A stretch of 32,972 nucleotides of DNA from a bacterium (GCA_021780625.1 JAJXYI010000202.1:1-32972), one strand, 5' to 3'. Shown: positions 24,789-32,939, counted from the first letter of the stretch. The notes: generated by a model from the letters alone, not told the origin. Program-made: numbers and translations.

Positions 24789-25085
24789 ATGCGCCTCGGA
24801 ACTGTAATCGGCCGCGTCACTCTCACGATCAAGGAGCCCGTCTATTCCGGCGGCTGTCTGCTGATCGTGCAGCCATTCTCGCGCGAGCAATTTGCCGGTG
24901 CGCCGAAGCGGCCGCTCGCCAAGGGCTCGAGCGTCGTGGTGTACGACGAACTCGGCGCGGACGAAGGCAGCATCGTCGGGTTCACCGAGGGCGCCGAAGC
25001 TTCGCAACCCTTCGAGGGCGCCGCCCCCGTCGACGCCTACGTGGCGTGCATCGTCACACAGATCAATTATCAGCCCCCGCGCTGA
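24789..25085 (+). CDS. BMC-P shell vertex protein 3
   Basis: A 98-residue EutN/CcmL-family protein (MRLGTVIGRVTLTIKEPVYS, VVVYDELGADEGSIVGFTEG, DAYVACIVTQINY). It starts 10 bp after BMC-P 2. It has a longer central loop (REQFAGAPKRPLAKGSS) than the other two pentamers, and its lineage within the family looks distinct. Confidence 0.92.
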   Translation: MRLGTVIGRVTLTIKEPVYSGGCLLIVQPFSREQFAGAPKRPLAKGSSVVVYDELGADEGSIVGFTEGAEASQPFEGAAPVDAYVACIVTQINYQPPR

Positions 25086-25120
25086 TCCTTCCTTTCATAG
25101 ACCCTCAACTCCGAACTTTC

Positions 25121-26236
25121 ATGCCTCAAGTCCTCACAGCCCGAGAAGTCGAGAGCCTCATTCGCTCCGGTCAGCCCATCCCGGAGGGCGTGCTGCTCAC
25201 GCCCTCGGCGCGCGATGTGCTCGCCGACCTTAAACGCGCTCCGCAGCTGAACCCGGTCGCGGTCGTCGCGCCCGTTCAGACGGCCGCCGTCACGGTGGCT
25301 CCCGCCGTTGCGATGGCGACCGGCCCGATCGTGCCCGACTACGAATACAAATGGACGCCCGGGTCGGACCCGAAGACGCCCGCCGAGATCGAGCGCTTCT
25401 TCAACTCGCCACAGATTCACGAGCTCAAGCGCCGCATCTGCGACATGGGTCGCCGGCTCTGGCTGAAGGACTACACCGACGGCAACGGCGGCAACATCAC
25501 CGTCCGCGTCGGCGACAATCTCGTGCTCTGCACGCCCACGCTCATCTGCAAAGGGTTCATGACTCCCGAGGACATGGCGCTCATCGACCTCGACGGCCGC
25601 CAGCTGGCGGGCACCCGCAAGCGCACGAGCGAGGCGATGACCCACCTGGGCATCATGAAGCGCCAGCCCGCGGCCAAGGCCTGCGTGCACGCGCACCCGC
25701 CGCACGCCACCGCCTTCGCCATCACCAACGCCACCATTCCCTCCTGCCTCATCCCCGAGGCGGAAGTTTTCCTCGGTAAGATCGGCGTCGCTCAGTACCA
25801 GACGCCCGGCACGCCCGAGAACGCGGAGGAAGTCGGCCGCATCGGCGTGGACCATCAGGCCATCCTGATGCAGAACCACGGCGTCATCGTGTGGGGCAAG
25901 GACGTCGAGGACGCGTATTGGAAGATGGAGAACATCGACGCCTATTGCCGCACCGTCGCGATCGCCGCTGGGTTGGGATCGGGACTTCACCGTTTTGGCA
26001 CGGACAAGCTCAAGGATCTCATCAACCTGCGCGTGAAGCTCGGCATGCCCGATCCGCGCGTGGGCCTGAAGGAATGCGAGCTCTGCGACAGCAATGATTT
26101 CCGCGCGCCGGTGGTCTGCGAGTCCCCTGCCGCGCCCGCCTCGGCACCCGCTGCCGAGGCCGCTCCCGATCCGACGATGGAGACGCTCGTGCAGAAGATC
26201 ACCGACGAGATTCTCCGGCAGCTCGCCGGGAAATGA
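25121..26236 (+). CDS. Class II (fuculose/rhamnulose-1-phosphate-type) aldolase targeted to the BMC
   Basis: A 371-residue protein. Residues ~1-40 are a small domain (LTAREVESLIRSGQPIPEGV, LLTPSARDVL) of a kind seen at the ends of other BMC-associated proteins. A Val/Ala/Pro linker follows. The class II aldolase domain spans ~95-330, with Glu171 (TSEAMTH), His190 and His192 (VHAHPPHA) and His253 (QNHGVIV) as catalytic and metal residues. A Pro/Ala linker leads to a C-terminal amphipathic helix (METLVQKITDEILRQLAG), the likely encapsulation peptide. It splits L-rhamnulose-1-phosphate and/or L-fuculose-1-phosphate to DHAP and L-lactaldehyde. ATG 25121 is preferred because an upstream in-frame start would overlap BMC-P 3. 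Confidence 0.92.
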   Translation: MPQVLTAREVESLIRSGQPIPEGVLLTPSARDVLADLKRAPQLNPVAVVAPVQTAAVTVAPAVAMATGPIVPDYEYKWTPGSDPKTPAEIERFFNSPQIHELKRRICDMGRRLWLKDYTDGNGGNITVRVGDNLVLCTPTLICKGFMTPEDMALIDLDGRQLAGTRKRTSEAMTHLGIMKRQPAAKACVHAHPPHATAFAITNATIPSCLIPEAEVFLGKIGVAQYQTPGTPENAEEVGRIGVDHQAILMQNHGVIVWGKDVEDAYWKMENIDAYCRTVAIAAGLGSGLHRFGTDKLKDLINLRVKLGMPDPRVGLKECELCDSNDFRAPVVCESPAAPASAPAAEAAPDPTMETLVQKITDEILRQLAGK

Positions 26237-26282
26237 CACGCCGAATCCGGCTCCCCCAACCAACACCGAATCCCTTTCACCC

Positions 26283-27215
26283 GTGAAAATCACCATCATC
26301 GGCGGCGGCGGCCGCGTGGGATCCAACGCCGCGTTCGCGCTCCAGTGCGCCGGCATTGTCTCGGAAATCCAATTACTCGACGCCAACGCCGACATGGCGG
26401 CCGGCGAGGCGCTCGATCTGCTTCACGGCGCGTCGGTCGCCGGCGACCAGCGCATCTATGCGGGCGATTACGCCCGCGCCATCGACAGCGATGTGTTCCT
26501 GATCACCGCGGGGCTTCGGCGAAAGCCCGACGAATCCCGCCTGGACCTCATCAACCGCAACGTGGCGCTGTTCGATCAGATCGTGACCTCGATCAAGATC
26601 GCCGGCTTCCGCAAGGACGCGCTGGTTTTTGTCGTCTCGAACCCCGTCGATATCCTGACGCAGCTCGCAATCGTGCGGCTTGGGTTGCCCTGGAATCAGG
26701 TGCTCGGGCTCGGCACCATGCTCGACACCGCCCGCTTCCGCTCGCTGATCGCCGACTCCCTGAAGCTCGCGCCGACGCAGGTGAAGGCCCTGATCCTCGG
26801 CGAGCACGGCGACACGATGGTGCCGGTGTGGTCGAGCGCCACGGCGGCGGGTCTGCCGTTGGACAAATTTCCCGGGGTCTCGGCGTCCTTCCAGTCCGAG
26901 GTGTTTGACCGGACAAAGACCAGCGGCGCCGAAGTCATCCGCCGGAAGGGTGGGGCAGGCTGGGCGGTCGCCGTGTCGATCGCCGAGGTCGTGCACGCCA
27001 TTGCACTGGACCGTCGTCAGCTGCTTCCGGTGTCCTCGCTTCAGCAGGGCAAGTACGGCCTGCGCGACGTGTCGATCAGCGTTCCCACCGTGGTGGGCCG
27101 GGCCGGTGTGCTCGCCCAGCTCGAGATTCCCCTCTGGCCCAAGGAACACCAGGGCCTCCAGGCCAGCGCGCGTGCGCTGCAGGAGATCTGGTCCAAGGTG
27201 AAACCCCGGGCTTGA
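26283..27215 (+). CDS. Lactate/malate dehydrogenase-family NAD-dependent oxidoreductase
   Basis: With a GTG start at 26283 the protein is 310 residues and begins at the nucleotide-binding Gly motif (KITIIGGGGRVGS), so this start is firm. Catalytic residues: His175 (GEHGDTMVPVW), Asp148 and Arg151 (LDTARFR), Arg86 (ESRLDL). The specificity position (LDH Gln102) is Arg80 in AGLRRKPDESR, as in malate dehydrogenases. In PV loci this enzyme is proposed to regenerate NAD+ by reducing lactaldehyde to 1,2-propanediol. No encapsulation helix is visible. It lies between aldolase and rhamnulokinase genes with gaps of 46 and 31 bp. Confidence 0.88.
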   Translation: MKITIIGGGGRVGSNAAFALQCAGIVSEIQLLDANADMAAGEALDLLHGASVAGDQRIYAGDYARAIDSDVFLITAGLRRKPDESRLDLINRNVALFDQIVTSIKIAGFRKDALVFVVSNPVDILTQLAIVRLGLPWNQVLGLGTMLDTARFRSLIADSLKLAPTQVKALILGEHGDTMVPVWSSATAAGLPLDKFPGVSASFQSEVFDRTKTSGAEVIRRKGGAGWAVAVSIAEVVHAIALDRRQLLPVSSLQQGKYGLRDVSISVPTVVGRAGVLAQLEIPLWPKEHQGLQASARALQEIWSKVKPRA

Positions 27216-27246
27216 GACGGCGGCGATTCTCGACCTGGATTTTCCC

Positions 27247-28665
27247 ATGAGCAAACCCCTGCATTGCGCAGCTGTCGACCTGGGTGCGACGAGCGGGCGG
27301 GTGATCGTCGGCACCTGGAACGGACAGAAACTTTCGCTCACCGAAGTCCGCCGCTTCGCCAATCAGTTTCGCCCTTTCGCCGGGCATGATTATTGGGACC
27401 TGCCTTACCTCTGGGGCGAGGTGCGCGAAGGCCTGATCGAGGCGAAGCGGCGCTTTCCGACGCTCGCCTCGGTGGGCGTCGACACCTGGGCTGTAGACCA
27501 CGCGCTCGTCGACAGGCGGGGACGCCCGGTCTTCCCGGTTCATGCGTACCGCGACTCCCGCACGGCCGCCTTCTCGGCTCGTCTGGGGAAGAGCGGCATC
27601 AAGCGCGTCTACGGCCTCACGGGCGTTCCCAATTATCCTTACAACACCAGTCTCCAATTAGTGGAGACGCTGAACGCCTGCCCCGGGATGGCCGAGGTCG
27701 CGGAGCGCTGCCTCTTCCTGCCCGACTATTTCAATTTCCTGCTCTCGGGCCGGATGGAGAACGAACTCTCCATCGCGAGCCACTCCCAGCTGCTCGACGT
27801 GCATGGCACCGACTGGTCGAAGGAAGCCCTGGATTATTTCGGGATCCCCGCGAAATGGTTCACCAAGCCCGCGGTCTCTCCGAAACGTCTGGGACCGGTC
27901 ACGGGCGTGGCGGAGTTGAAGGGGGTCCAATCGATCCTCGTCCCCGGCCACGATACGGCCTGTGCGTTTGCGGCCATGCCGGCGTCGGCCGATGGGACGG
28001 ACCTCTATTTGAGTTCGGGCACCTGGTCGCTGCTCGGCTTCGAAAGCCCGGCCCCCGTGCTCGGTCCGAAGGCGCTCAGCTCCCGCATTTCAAACGAACG
28101 CATGGGCGACGGCAGCTATCGCCCGCTGCGTTCCTGTCTCGGACTGTGGCTGCTCGAGCAGACCCTGAAGACCTTCGAAAAAAAACCGACCGGACGGCGG
28201 GAATGGCTCCAACTGGACCGCGAGGCGGAGGTCAAACCCGCCCCGGCGATGCTTCTGGACGTGACCGACAGCTCCCTCTTCAGCCCGCCGGACATGCGGG
28301 TGGCGGTGGACGCCCAGCTACGCAGCCGCGGAGCGAAGCCGCCCAAGGACCTTGCCGGTTACGTGCGCCTGATTTGCGACTCCCTCGGACGCGGGCATGC
28401 AGACGCCGTGAAAACCTTCGAGCAGCTGTCCGGACGTCGCTTCGAGCGCATCCTCATCGTCGGAGGTGGCTCCAAGAGCCGGCCCCTGTGCCAGGCGACG
28501 GCCAATGCCGCCGGCCTGCCGGTCGTGTCCTTCGCCCTGGAAGGCTCCGCGGTGGGCAACATCGCCAGCCAACTCGTCACCCTCGGTGCGGTGGAGAATC
28601 TCGCGGCGTTCCGCGAGCGTCTTGCCCGCAGTCTCCAACAAACGGTTTACAGTCCGAATGCGTGA
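27247..28665 (+). CDS. rhaB: L-rhamnulokinase
   Basis: A 472-residue FGGY-family carbohydrate kinase (E. coli RhaB is 489). The N-terminal ATPase motif is CAAVDLGATSGRVIVG. GVDTWAVDHALVD holds the catalytic-base region. C-terminal motifs include PGHDTACAFAAMP, YLSSGTWSLLGFE and the adenosine motif ILIVGGGSKSRPLCQATANA, which follow RhaB rather than FucK. It phosphorylates L-rhamnulose at C1, giving the aldolase substrate. It is followed after 48 bp by the isomerase gene. Confidence 0.92.
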   Translation: MSKPLHCAAVDLGATSGRVIVGTWNGQKLSLTEVRRFANQFRPFAGHDYWDLPYLWGEVREGLIEAKRRFPTLASVGVDTWAVDHALVDRRGRPVFPVHAYRDSRTAAFSARLGKSGIKRVYGLTGVPNYPYNTSLQLVETLNACPGMAEVAERCLFLPDYFNFLLSGRMENELSIASHSQLLDVHGTDWSKEALDYFGIPAKWFTKPAVSPKRLGPVTGVAELKGVQSILVPGHDTACAFAAMPASADGTDLYLSSGTWSLLGFESPAPVLGPKALSSRISNERMGDGSYRPLRSCLGLWLLEQTLKTFEKKPTGRREWLQLDREAEVKPAPAMLLDVTDSSLFSPPDMRVAVDAQLRSRGAKPPKDLAGYVRLICDSLGRGHADAVKTFEQLSGRRFERILIVGGGSKSRPLCQATANAAGLPVVSFALEGSAVGNIASQLVTLGAVENLAAFRERLARSLQQTVYSPNA

Positions 28666-28713
28666 GCCTCGCACCGTCGCCCTGCCAGGGATTTGATGCA
28701 CGCTTTACCCGCC

Positions 28714-29985
28714 ATGCCCTCCGAAAAACAAATCTCGTCCGCCTACCGTCTCGCCCGCGCCGCCTACGCCGATTATGGCGTCGACACCGAGGCCGCCCTC
28801 GCGAAGGCGCTCTCGATTCCGATCTCGCTGCACTGCTGGCAGGCGGACGACGTCCGCGGCCTGGAGACGCCGAAAGAAGGGCTCGATTCGGGTGGCATCA
28901 TGGCGACAGGCGGCTACCCCGGCCGTGCACGCAACGGCGACGAGATGCGCGCCGACCTCGACGTCGTGCTCAAGCTCCTCCCGGGCCGGCAACGGCTGAA
29001 CCTGCACGCCTTCTATGCCGAAACCGGTGCGAAGGTCGTCGACCGCGATGCGCTCGAGCCCGAGCACTTCTCCCGCTGGCTCGCCTGGGCGAAGGAGCGG
29101 CACGTCGGTCTGGATTTCAACCCGACCTATTTCGCCCACTTGATGGCCACCTCGGGCTTCACACTTTCGTCCCCCGACAAGGCCGTGCGCCGCTTCTGGA
29201 TCGACCACGGCAAGGCCTGCCGCCGGATCGCAGAACATTTCTCCAAAAAACTCGGCTCGCCGTGCGTCCATAATCACTGGATACCGGACGGCGCCAAGGA
29301 CGCTCCGGCCGATCGCTGGGCGCCGCGCGCGAGGCTCGTCGAGTCCTTCGACACGATCTTCGCCGACAAGAGCGTCAGCCGAAAGCACTGCGTCGACGCT
29401 GTGGAGGGCAAACTCTTCGGCCTCGGCAGCGAGGACTACGTGGTCGGCTCCCAGGAATTCTATTCCAGCTACGCGCAGAGCCGGGGACTCGTCCTCTGCC
29501 TCGATCTCGGACACTACCATCCGACTGAATCCGTCGCCGACAAGGTCTCGGCGCTGATGCAGTTTCACCCGCGCATCCTTCTTCACACCAGCCGTCCAGT
29601 GCGCTGGGATAGCGACCACGTGGTGATCCTCGACGATCCCGTGCGTTCGCTCTTCCTCGAGATCGCGCGCGGCGCCGCCTGGGACCGCGTCTTCGTGGCG
29701 CTGGACTTCTTCGACGCCTCCATCAACCGGCTCGCTGCTTACGTCATCGGGGCGCGCGCCACACGGCAGGCCATCCTGCTCGGCCTGCTCGATCCCTCGA
29801 AGCCGTTGGGCCAGGCCGAGGCGGCCGGCCGCGGCCACGAACGGCTCGCCCTGATGGAACAGGCCAAGGCTCTGCCCTGGGGCGCGGTCTGGGACGAGCT
29901 CTGTGCTCGCGCCGATGTTCCGGTGCGTTCCAATTGGCTCGCGACCGTAGCCCGCCACGAGCGCGACACGCTTTCAAAACGCTGA
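28714..29985 (+). CDS. rhaA: L-rhamnose isomerase
   Basis: A 423-residue protein (E. coli RhaA 419), recognisable throughout: PISLHCWQADDVRGLE, MATGGYPGRARN, LDFNPTYFAH, FWIDHGKACRRIA, LDFFDASINRLAAYVIG. Metal and catalytic residues lie in DAVEGKLFGLG (Glu), LCLDLGHYHPTE (Asp, His) and RPVRWDSDHVVILDD (Asp pair). It interconverts L-rhamnose and L-rhamnulose. ATG 28714 (MPSEKQISSAYRLA) gives an N terminus like E. coli; ATG 28696 adds six residues and cannot be excluded. The stop overlaps the lutA start by one base (TGATG). It shows that rhamnose, not only fucose, feeds this BMC. Confidence 0.94.
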   Translation: MPSEKQISSAYRLARAAYADYGVDTEAALAKALSIPISLHCWQADDVRGLETPKEGLDSGGIMATGGYPGRARNGDEMRADLDVVLKLLPGRQRLNLHAFYAETGAKVVDRDALEPEHFSRWLAWAKERHVGLDFNPTYFAHLMATSGFTLSSPDKAVRRFWIDHGKACRRIAEHFSKKLGSPCVHNHWIPDGAKDAPADRWAPRARLVESFDTIFADKSVSRKHCVDAVEGKLFGLGSEDYVVGSQEFYSSYAQSRGLVLCLDLGHYHPTESVADKVSALMQFHPRILLHTSRPVRWDSDHVVILDDPVRSLFLEIARGAAWDRVFVALDFFDASINRLAAYVIGARATRQAILLGLLDPSKPLGQAEAAGRGHERLALMEQAKALPWGAVWDELCARADVPVRSNWLATVARHERDTLSKR

Positions 29986-30752
29986 TGGCTTCCGACCGGC
30001 AACTTCCCCGCGCCGACCGGCGTGTGATGCTGATGGCGACCTGCCTGTGCGACGCGTTCTACGCGGATGCCGCCCGCGCGACGGTTGAGGTGCTCGAGCA
30101 TCTCGGTTGCACGGTCGAGTTCCCTGAAGGCCAGACCTGCTGCGGCCAGCCTGCCTTCAACGGCGGCGACTGGGATGCCTCTCGCCAGGTGGTGCGCCAC
30201 GCGGTGAAGACATTCGCGGGCGACCTGCCCGTCATCGTGCCCTCGGGTTCGTGCGCTGCCATGCTCACGCACGGCACGGCGCTGGAGTTCGAGAAGGAGG
30301 CTGATCTCGGCGAGGTGCGGCAACTTGGCCGGCGCACCTGGGAGTTGGCGGATTTCATTGTGAACGGCCTCGGCGTGAAAACCTGGCCCGGACGTTATGA
30401 GGGGCGGATCGCGTTTCACCGGTCCTGCCACTGTCGCGGCTCGGAGACGGTCCCCGCTGCGCTCGCGCTGCTCTCATCGATAGCCGGCGCCAGCGTTGCG
30501 CCCTTCGGCGAATCCGACCAGTGCTGCGGCTTTGGAGGCACCTTTTCTGTCAGCTTCCCGCACATCTCCTCGGCCATGGGCACGCTCAAGCTCGAACACA
30601 TCCGTGCCTCCGCGCCCGACGTCCTGGTGTCGGTCGACATGAGCTGCCTCATGCACATGGCTGGCCTCGCCGAAAAGGCGGGCCAGCCGATCCGCACCCA
30701 GCATGTCGCGCAAGTGCTGCGAGATGCGCTCCGGAACGAAAATCTTCTCTGA
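29985..30752 (+). CDS. lutA: L-lactate utilisation protein LutA (cysteine-rich Fe-S subunit)
   Basis: A 255-residue CCG-domain protein (Bacillus LutA about 238). Two CCG motifs are seen: Cys52-Cys53 in QTCCGQPAFNGG and Cys180-Cys181 in QCCGFGGTFS. RSCHCRGSE replaces the usual SCH region between them. LutA with LutB and LutC forms a cytosolic iron-sulfur complex oxidising L-lactate to pyruvate. ATG 29985 overlaps the rhaA stop (TGATG), so the Lut genes belong to the rhamnose operon. Confidence 0.93.
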   Translation: MASDRQLPRADRRVMLMATCLCDAFYADAARATVEVLEHLGCTVEFPEGQTCCGQPAFNGGDWDASRQVVRHAVKTFAGDLPVIVPSGSCAAMLTHGTALEFEKEADLGEVRQLGRRTWELADFIVNGLGVKTWPGRYEGRIAFHRSCHCRGSETVPAALALLSSIAGASVAPFGESDQCCGFGGTFSVSFPHISSAMGTLKLEHIRASAPDVLVSVDMSCLMHMAGLAEKAGQPIRTQHVAQVLRDALRNENLL

Positions 30753-30758
30753 TCCGTC

Positions 30759-32192
30759 ATGGCACGCCAGCCCATCGACCAGTTTGTTGAAGGCATTTCT
30801 GCCGAGAAACGCGCCTCGGTCTACCTCGGCACGAAGGTGACGCACGAGAAGCGCGACAAGCTGCTGCACGACCACTACGCGGATCCCGACGCGCTGCGGC
30901 GCCTGGCCGGTGAGATCAAGCAGCATGTCGTCGAAAATCTGGATACCTACCTCCCGAAGGTGGAGGCGAAGCTGCAGTCCAACGGGGTGAAGGTTCACTG
31001 GGCCTCCACGGCCGAGGAGGCCTGCGCCGCCGTCCACGGGATCATGAAGGCAAGGGGGGCGACCAAACTCGTGAAGGCGAAGACGATGGTGAGCGAGGAA
31101 ATCGGCCTGGCCGATTACCTCGAGCATCGCGGTATCGAGGCCCTGGAGACGGATCTTGGCGAGTTCATCGTCCAGATCGACCACGATCACCCGAGCCACA
31201 TCGTCCGTCCGATCATTCACAAGAGCAGGAAAGAGATAGCGACGAGCTTCGAGCGTGAGGGACTCGGCGCCTACAACGACGACCCGGAGACGATCACTCG
31301 CCGCGCGCGGGCCTTCCTGCGGAAGAAATTCCTTCAAGCCGATGTGGGCCTCACGGGGGCTAATTTCGTCTCCGTGGAGAGCGGTCGACTGGTGATCGTG
31401 ACCAACGAGGGAAACTCGCGTTTCTCGCTCGCCGCCACGAAATGCCACATTGCGCTGGTCGGCATCGAGAAGCTGGTGCCGCGCGACCGCGACCTCGGCC
31501 TTTTCCTCAACCTGCTCGCTCGCTCGGCGACGGCCCAGCAGCTCACGGTTTATACCGAATTCATCTCTGGGCCAAAGGCGGCCGCGCAGCCCGACGGCCC
31601 CGAGGAGATGCACGTCATCTTCGTCGACAACCGACGCACGGAAGTGCTGGCCAGCGAGTGCCGGGAAATCCTGCGCTGCATCCGTTGCGGCGCCTGCCTG
31701 AACGTCTGCCCGGTCTACCGGCAGGTGAGCGGCCATGCCTATCGCAGCGTGTATCCGGGGCCTGTGGGCGCCGTGCTCTCGCCGCTGCTCGAGGGCGACA
31801 AGTTTGCGGACAAGGCGGATCTCCCCAAGGCTTCGTCGCTGTGCGGCGCGTGCAACGAGGTGTGTCCGGTGAATATTCCGATTCCCGACCTGCTGCTGCG
31901 CCTGCGCAACAAGGGCAAACGCGAGCATGCTCCGCTGGCGGAGGCGGGCTCGCCTCCGATGGGTGCGTGGGCCCTGATGGCGTCGAGCCCAGCTGCCTGG
32001 AAGACCGCGTTGGTGGCCGGCAAACTGATGAATGTCCTGCCGAAAACGTGGATACCGATTCCAGCGATGAAAGCCTGGACGGACACGCGCACGCTGCCCG
32101 AATGGCGCGGCGGCGAATTTAGGAAATGGCTCAGGCAACGCCCGAGGAAGGCCGACGGTACCAAGGGCAGCCCCCAGTCACACACGCCATGA
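30759..32192 (+). CDS. lutB: L-lactate utilisation protein LutB (Fe-S subunit)
   Basis: A 477-residue protein, the same size as Bacillus LutB. The N-terminal ~270 residues are a LUD-type domain (GLTGANFVSVESGRLVIVTN, EGNSRF). The ferredoxin-like motifs follow: Cys307/310/313/317 in CIRCGACLNVCPVY and Cys362/365/369 in CGACNEVCPVNIPI. It begins 6 bp after lutA and overlaps lutC by ATGA. It should transfer electrons from lactate oxidation; the acceptor is not encoded here. Confidence 0.94.
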   Translation: MARQPIDQFVEGISAEKRASVYLGTKVTHEKRDKLLHDHYADPDALRRLAGEIKQHVVENLDTYLPKVEAKLQSNGVKVHWASTAEEACAAVHGIMKARGATKLVKAKTMVSEEIGLADYLEHRGIEALETDLGEFIVQIDHDHPSHIVRPIIHKSRKEIATSFEREGLGAYNDDPETITRRARAFLRKKFLQADVGLTGANFVSVESGRLVIVTNEGNSRFSLAATKCHIALVGIEKLVPRDRDLGLFLNLLARSATAQQLTVYTEFISGPKAAAQPDGPEEMHVIFVDNRRTEVLASECREILRCIRCGACLNVCPVYRQVSGHAYRSVYPGPVGAVLSPLLEGDKFADKADLPKASSLCGACNEVCPVNIPIPDLLLRLRNKGKREHAPLAEAGSPPMGAWALMASSPAAWKTALVAGKLMNVLPKTWIPIPAMKAWTDTRTLPEWRGGEFRKWLRQRPRKADGTKGSPQSHTP

Positions 32193-32803
32193 GTTCATCC
32201 CGCGACATCATCCTCGAACGCGTGCGCGAGGCGCTCGCTCCGCTCCCAAAGAGGGCACCTTTGCCGGAGTGGGACCTCTCCCGTGCGCGATCGGCAGTCG
32301 CTCCGGCAGGTGCGGATCTGTGGCCCGCCTTTGCGGCGCGCCTGCGAGCGGTGAATGGAACGCCCGTCGCCTCGCCGGACGAATTGGTTGCTCTGCTGGG
32401 GGCCAAGGGCTGGCACCACGGATACTGCGACCCGGCGCTCTGGCCGGCGCTCAAGGCGGCGTTTCCGGCGACGTTTACCGTTGAGACGGCCTTCGACCGC
32501 GAGCGTGTGGACGATTATCAGTTTGGAATCACGTCGGCGGTCGGTGCGATTGCGGAGACAGGAACGATCGTACTCAACGACCGCGGCACCACGACGCGTC
32601 TGGCGGCCCTGGCGCCGTGGGTGCACGTGGCGGCGATCCGGCGGGAAAACATCGTGCCGGATCTCGCGTCGGCGCTCGCGGTGCTTGGCGACGATCCGAA
32701 CGTGATTTGGGTGACCGGCCCCTCGAAGACTGCGGACGTGGAGGGCATTCTGATCGAGGGTGTTCACGGCCCGGGCCTGCAAGTGGCCCTGCTGCTTGAT
32801 TGA
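32189..32803 (+). CDS. lutC: L-lactate utilisation protein LutC (LUD domain)
   Basis: A 204-residue LUD-domain protein (Bacillus LutC is about 240, so this one is on the short side). The N-terminal helix is SSSRDIILERVREAL. The conserved core is FGITSAVGAIAETGTIVLND followed by RENIVPDLASAL and VTGPSKTADVEGILIEGVHG. ATG 32189 overlaps the lutB stop (ATGA); longer in-frame starts lie inside lutB. It is the last gene of the co-directional run from 17427. Confidence 0.92.
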   Translation: MSSSRDIILERVREALAPLPKRAPLPEWDLSRARSAVAPAGADLWPAFAARLRAVNGTPVASPDELVALLGAKGWHHGYCDPALWPALKAAFPATFTVETAFDRERVDDYQFGITSAVGAIAETGTIVLNDRGTTTRLAALAPWVHVAAIRRENIVPDLASALAVLGDDPNVIWVTGPSKTADVEGILIEGVHGPGLQVALLLD

Positions 32804-32806
32804 GGC

Positions 32807-32868
32807 GGCCAGACCGAGGCATCGCGTCCGATATTCGCTAGAGAACGAGAGGGGCGAGCGATCTGGCC
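32807..32868 (+). repeat. Inverted repeat downstream of lutC
   Basis: GGCCAG (32807-32812) pairs with CTGGCC (32863-32868), and ATCGC (32821-32825) with GCGAT (32858-32862), with an 8-nt bulge on the left side. It lies directly after lutC where a terminator is expected, but no T-tract follows. Weak support. Confidence 0.3.
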
Positions 32869-32909
32869 CAGTCCCCTCCTTTCAAAGGGACAGGCAAAAA
32901 AAGGTAGAC

Positions 32910-32919
32910 GTTGGCCAAC
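32910..32919. repeat. Short palindrome next to a GTAG tetranucleotide
   Basis: GTTGGCCAAC is a perfect 10-bp palindrome, with GTAG at 32904-32907 two bases upstream and A-runs on both sides. It precedes a possible transposase start at 32940 and could be part of a REP/IS end. Confidence 0.3.
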
Positions 32920-32939
32920 AAAAAGGGCAAAAGGATTTA

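Noticed and set aside
19696..29985. Possible Pdu/Eut-type or glycyl-radical BMC
   Set aside because: No diol dehydratase, ethanolamine lyase, glycyl-radical enzyme or B12 genes are present; the aldolase plus PduL/ALDH set fits the PV type.
30474..32138. 554-codon minus-strand open frame opposite lutA/lutB
   Set aside because: Shadow of lutA/lutB, which show conserved Fe-S motifs; the antisense product resembles no family.
32869..32890. GTCCC ... GGGAC near CCTTTCAAAGG as a terminator after lutC
   Set aside because: Pairing needs a 4-nt bulge and is followed by an A-tract, not a T-tract, on the coding strand.
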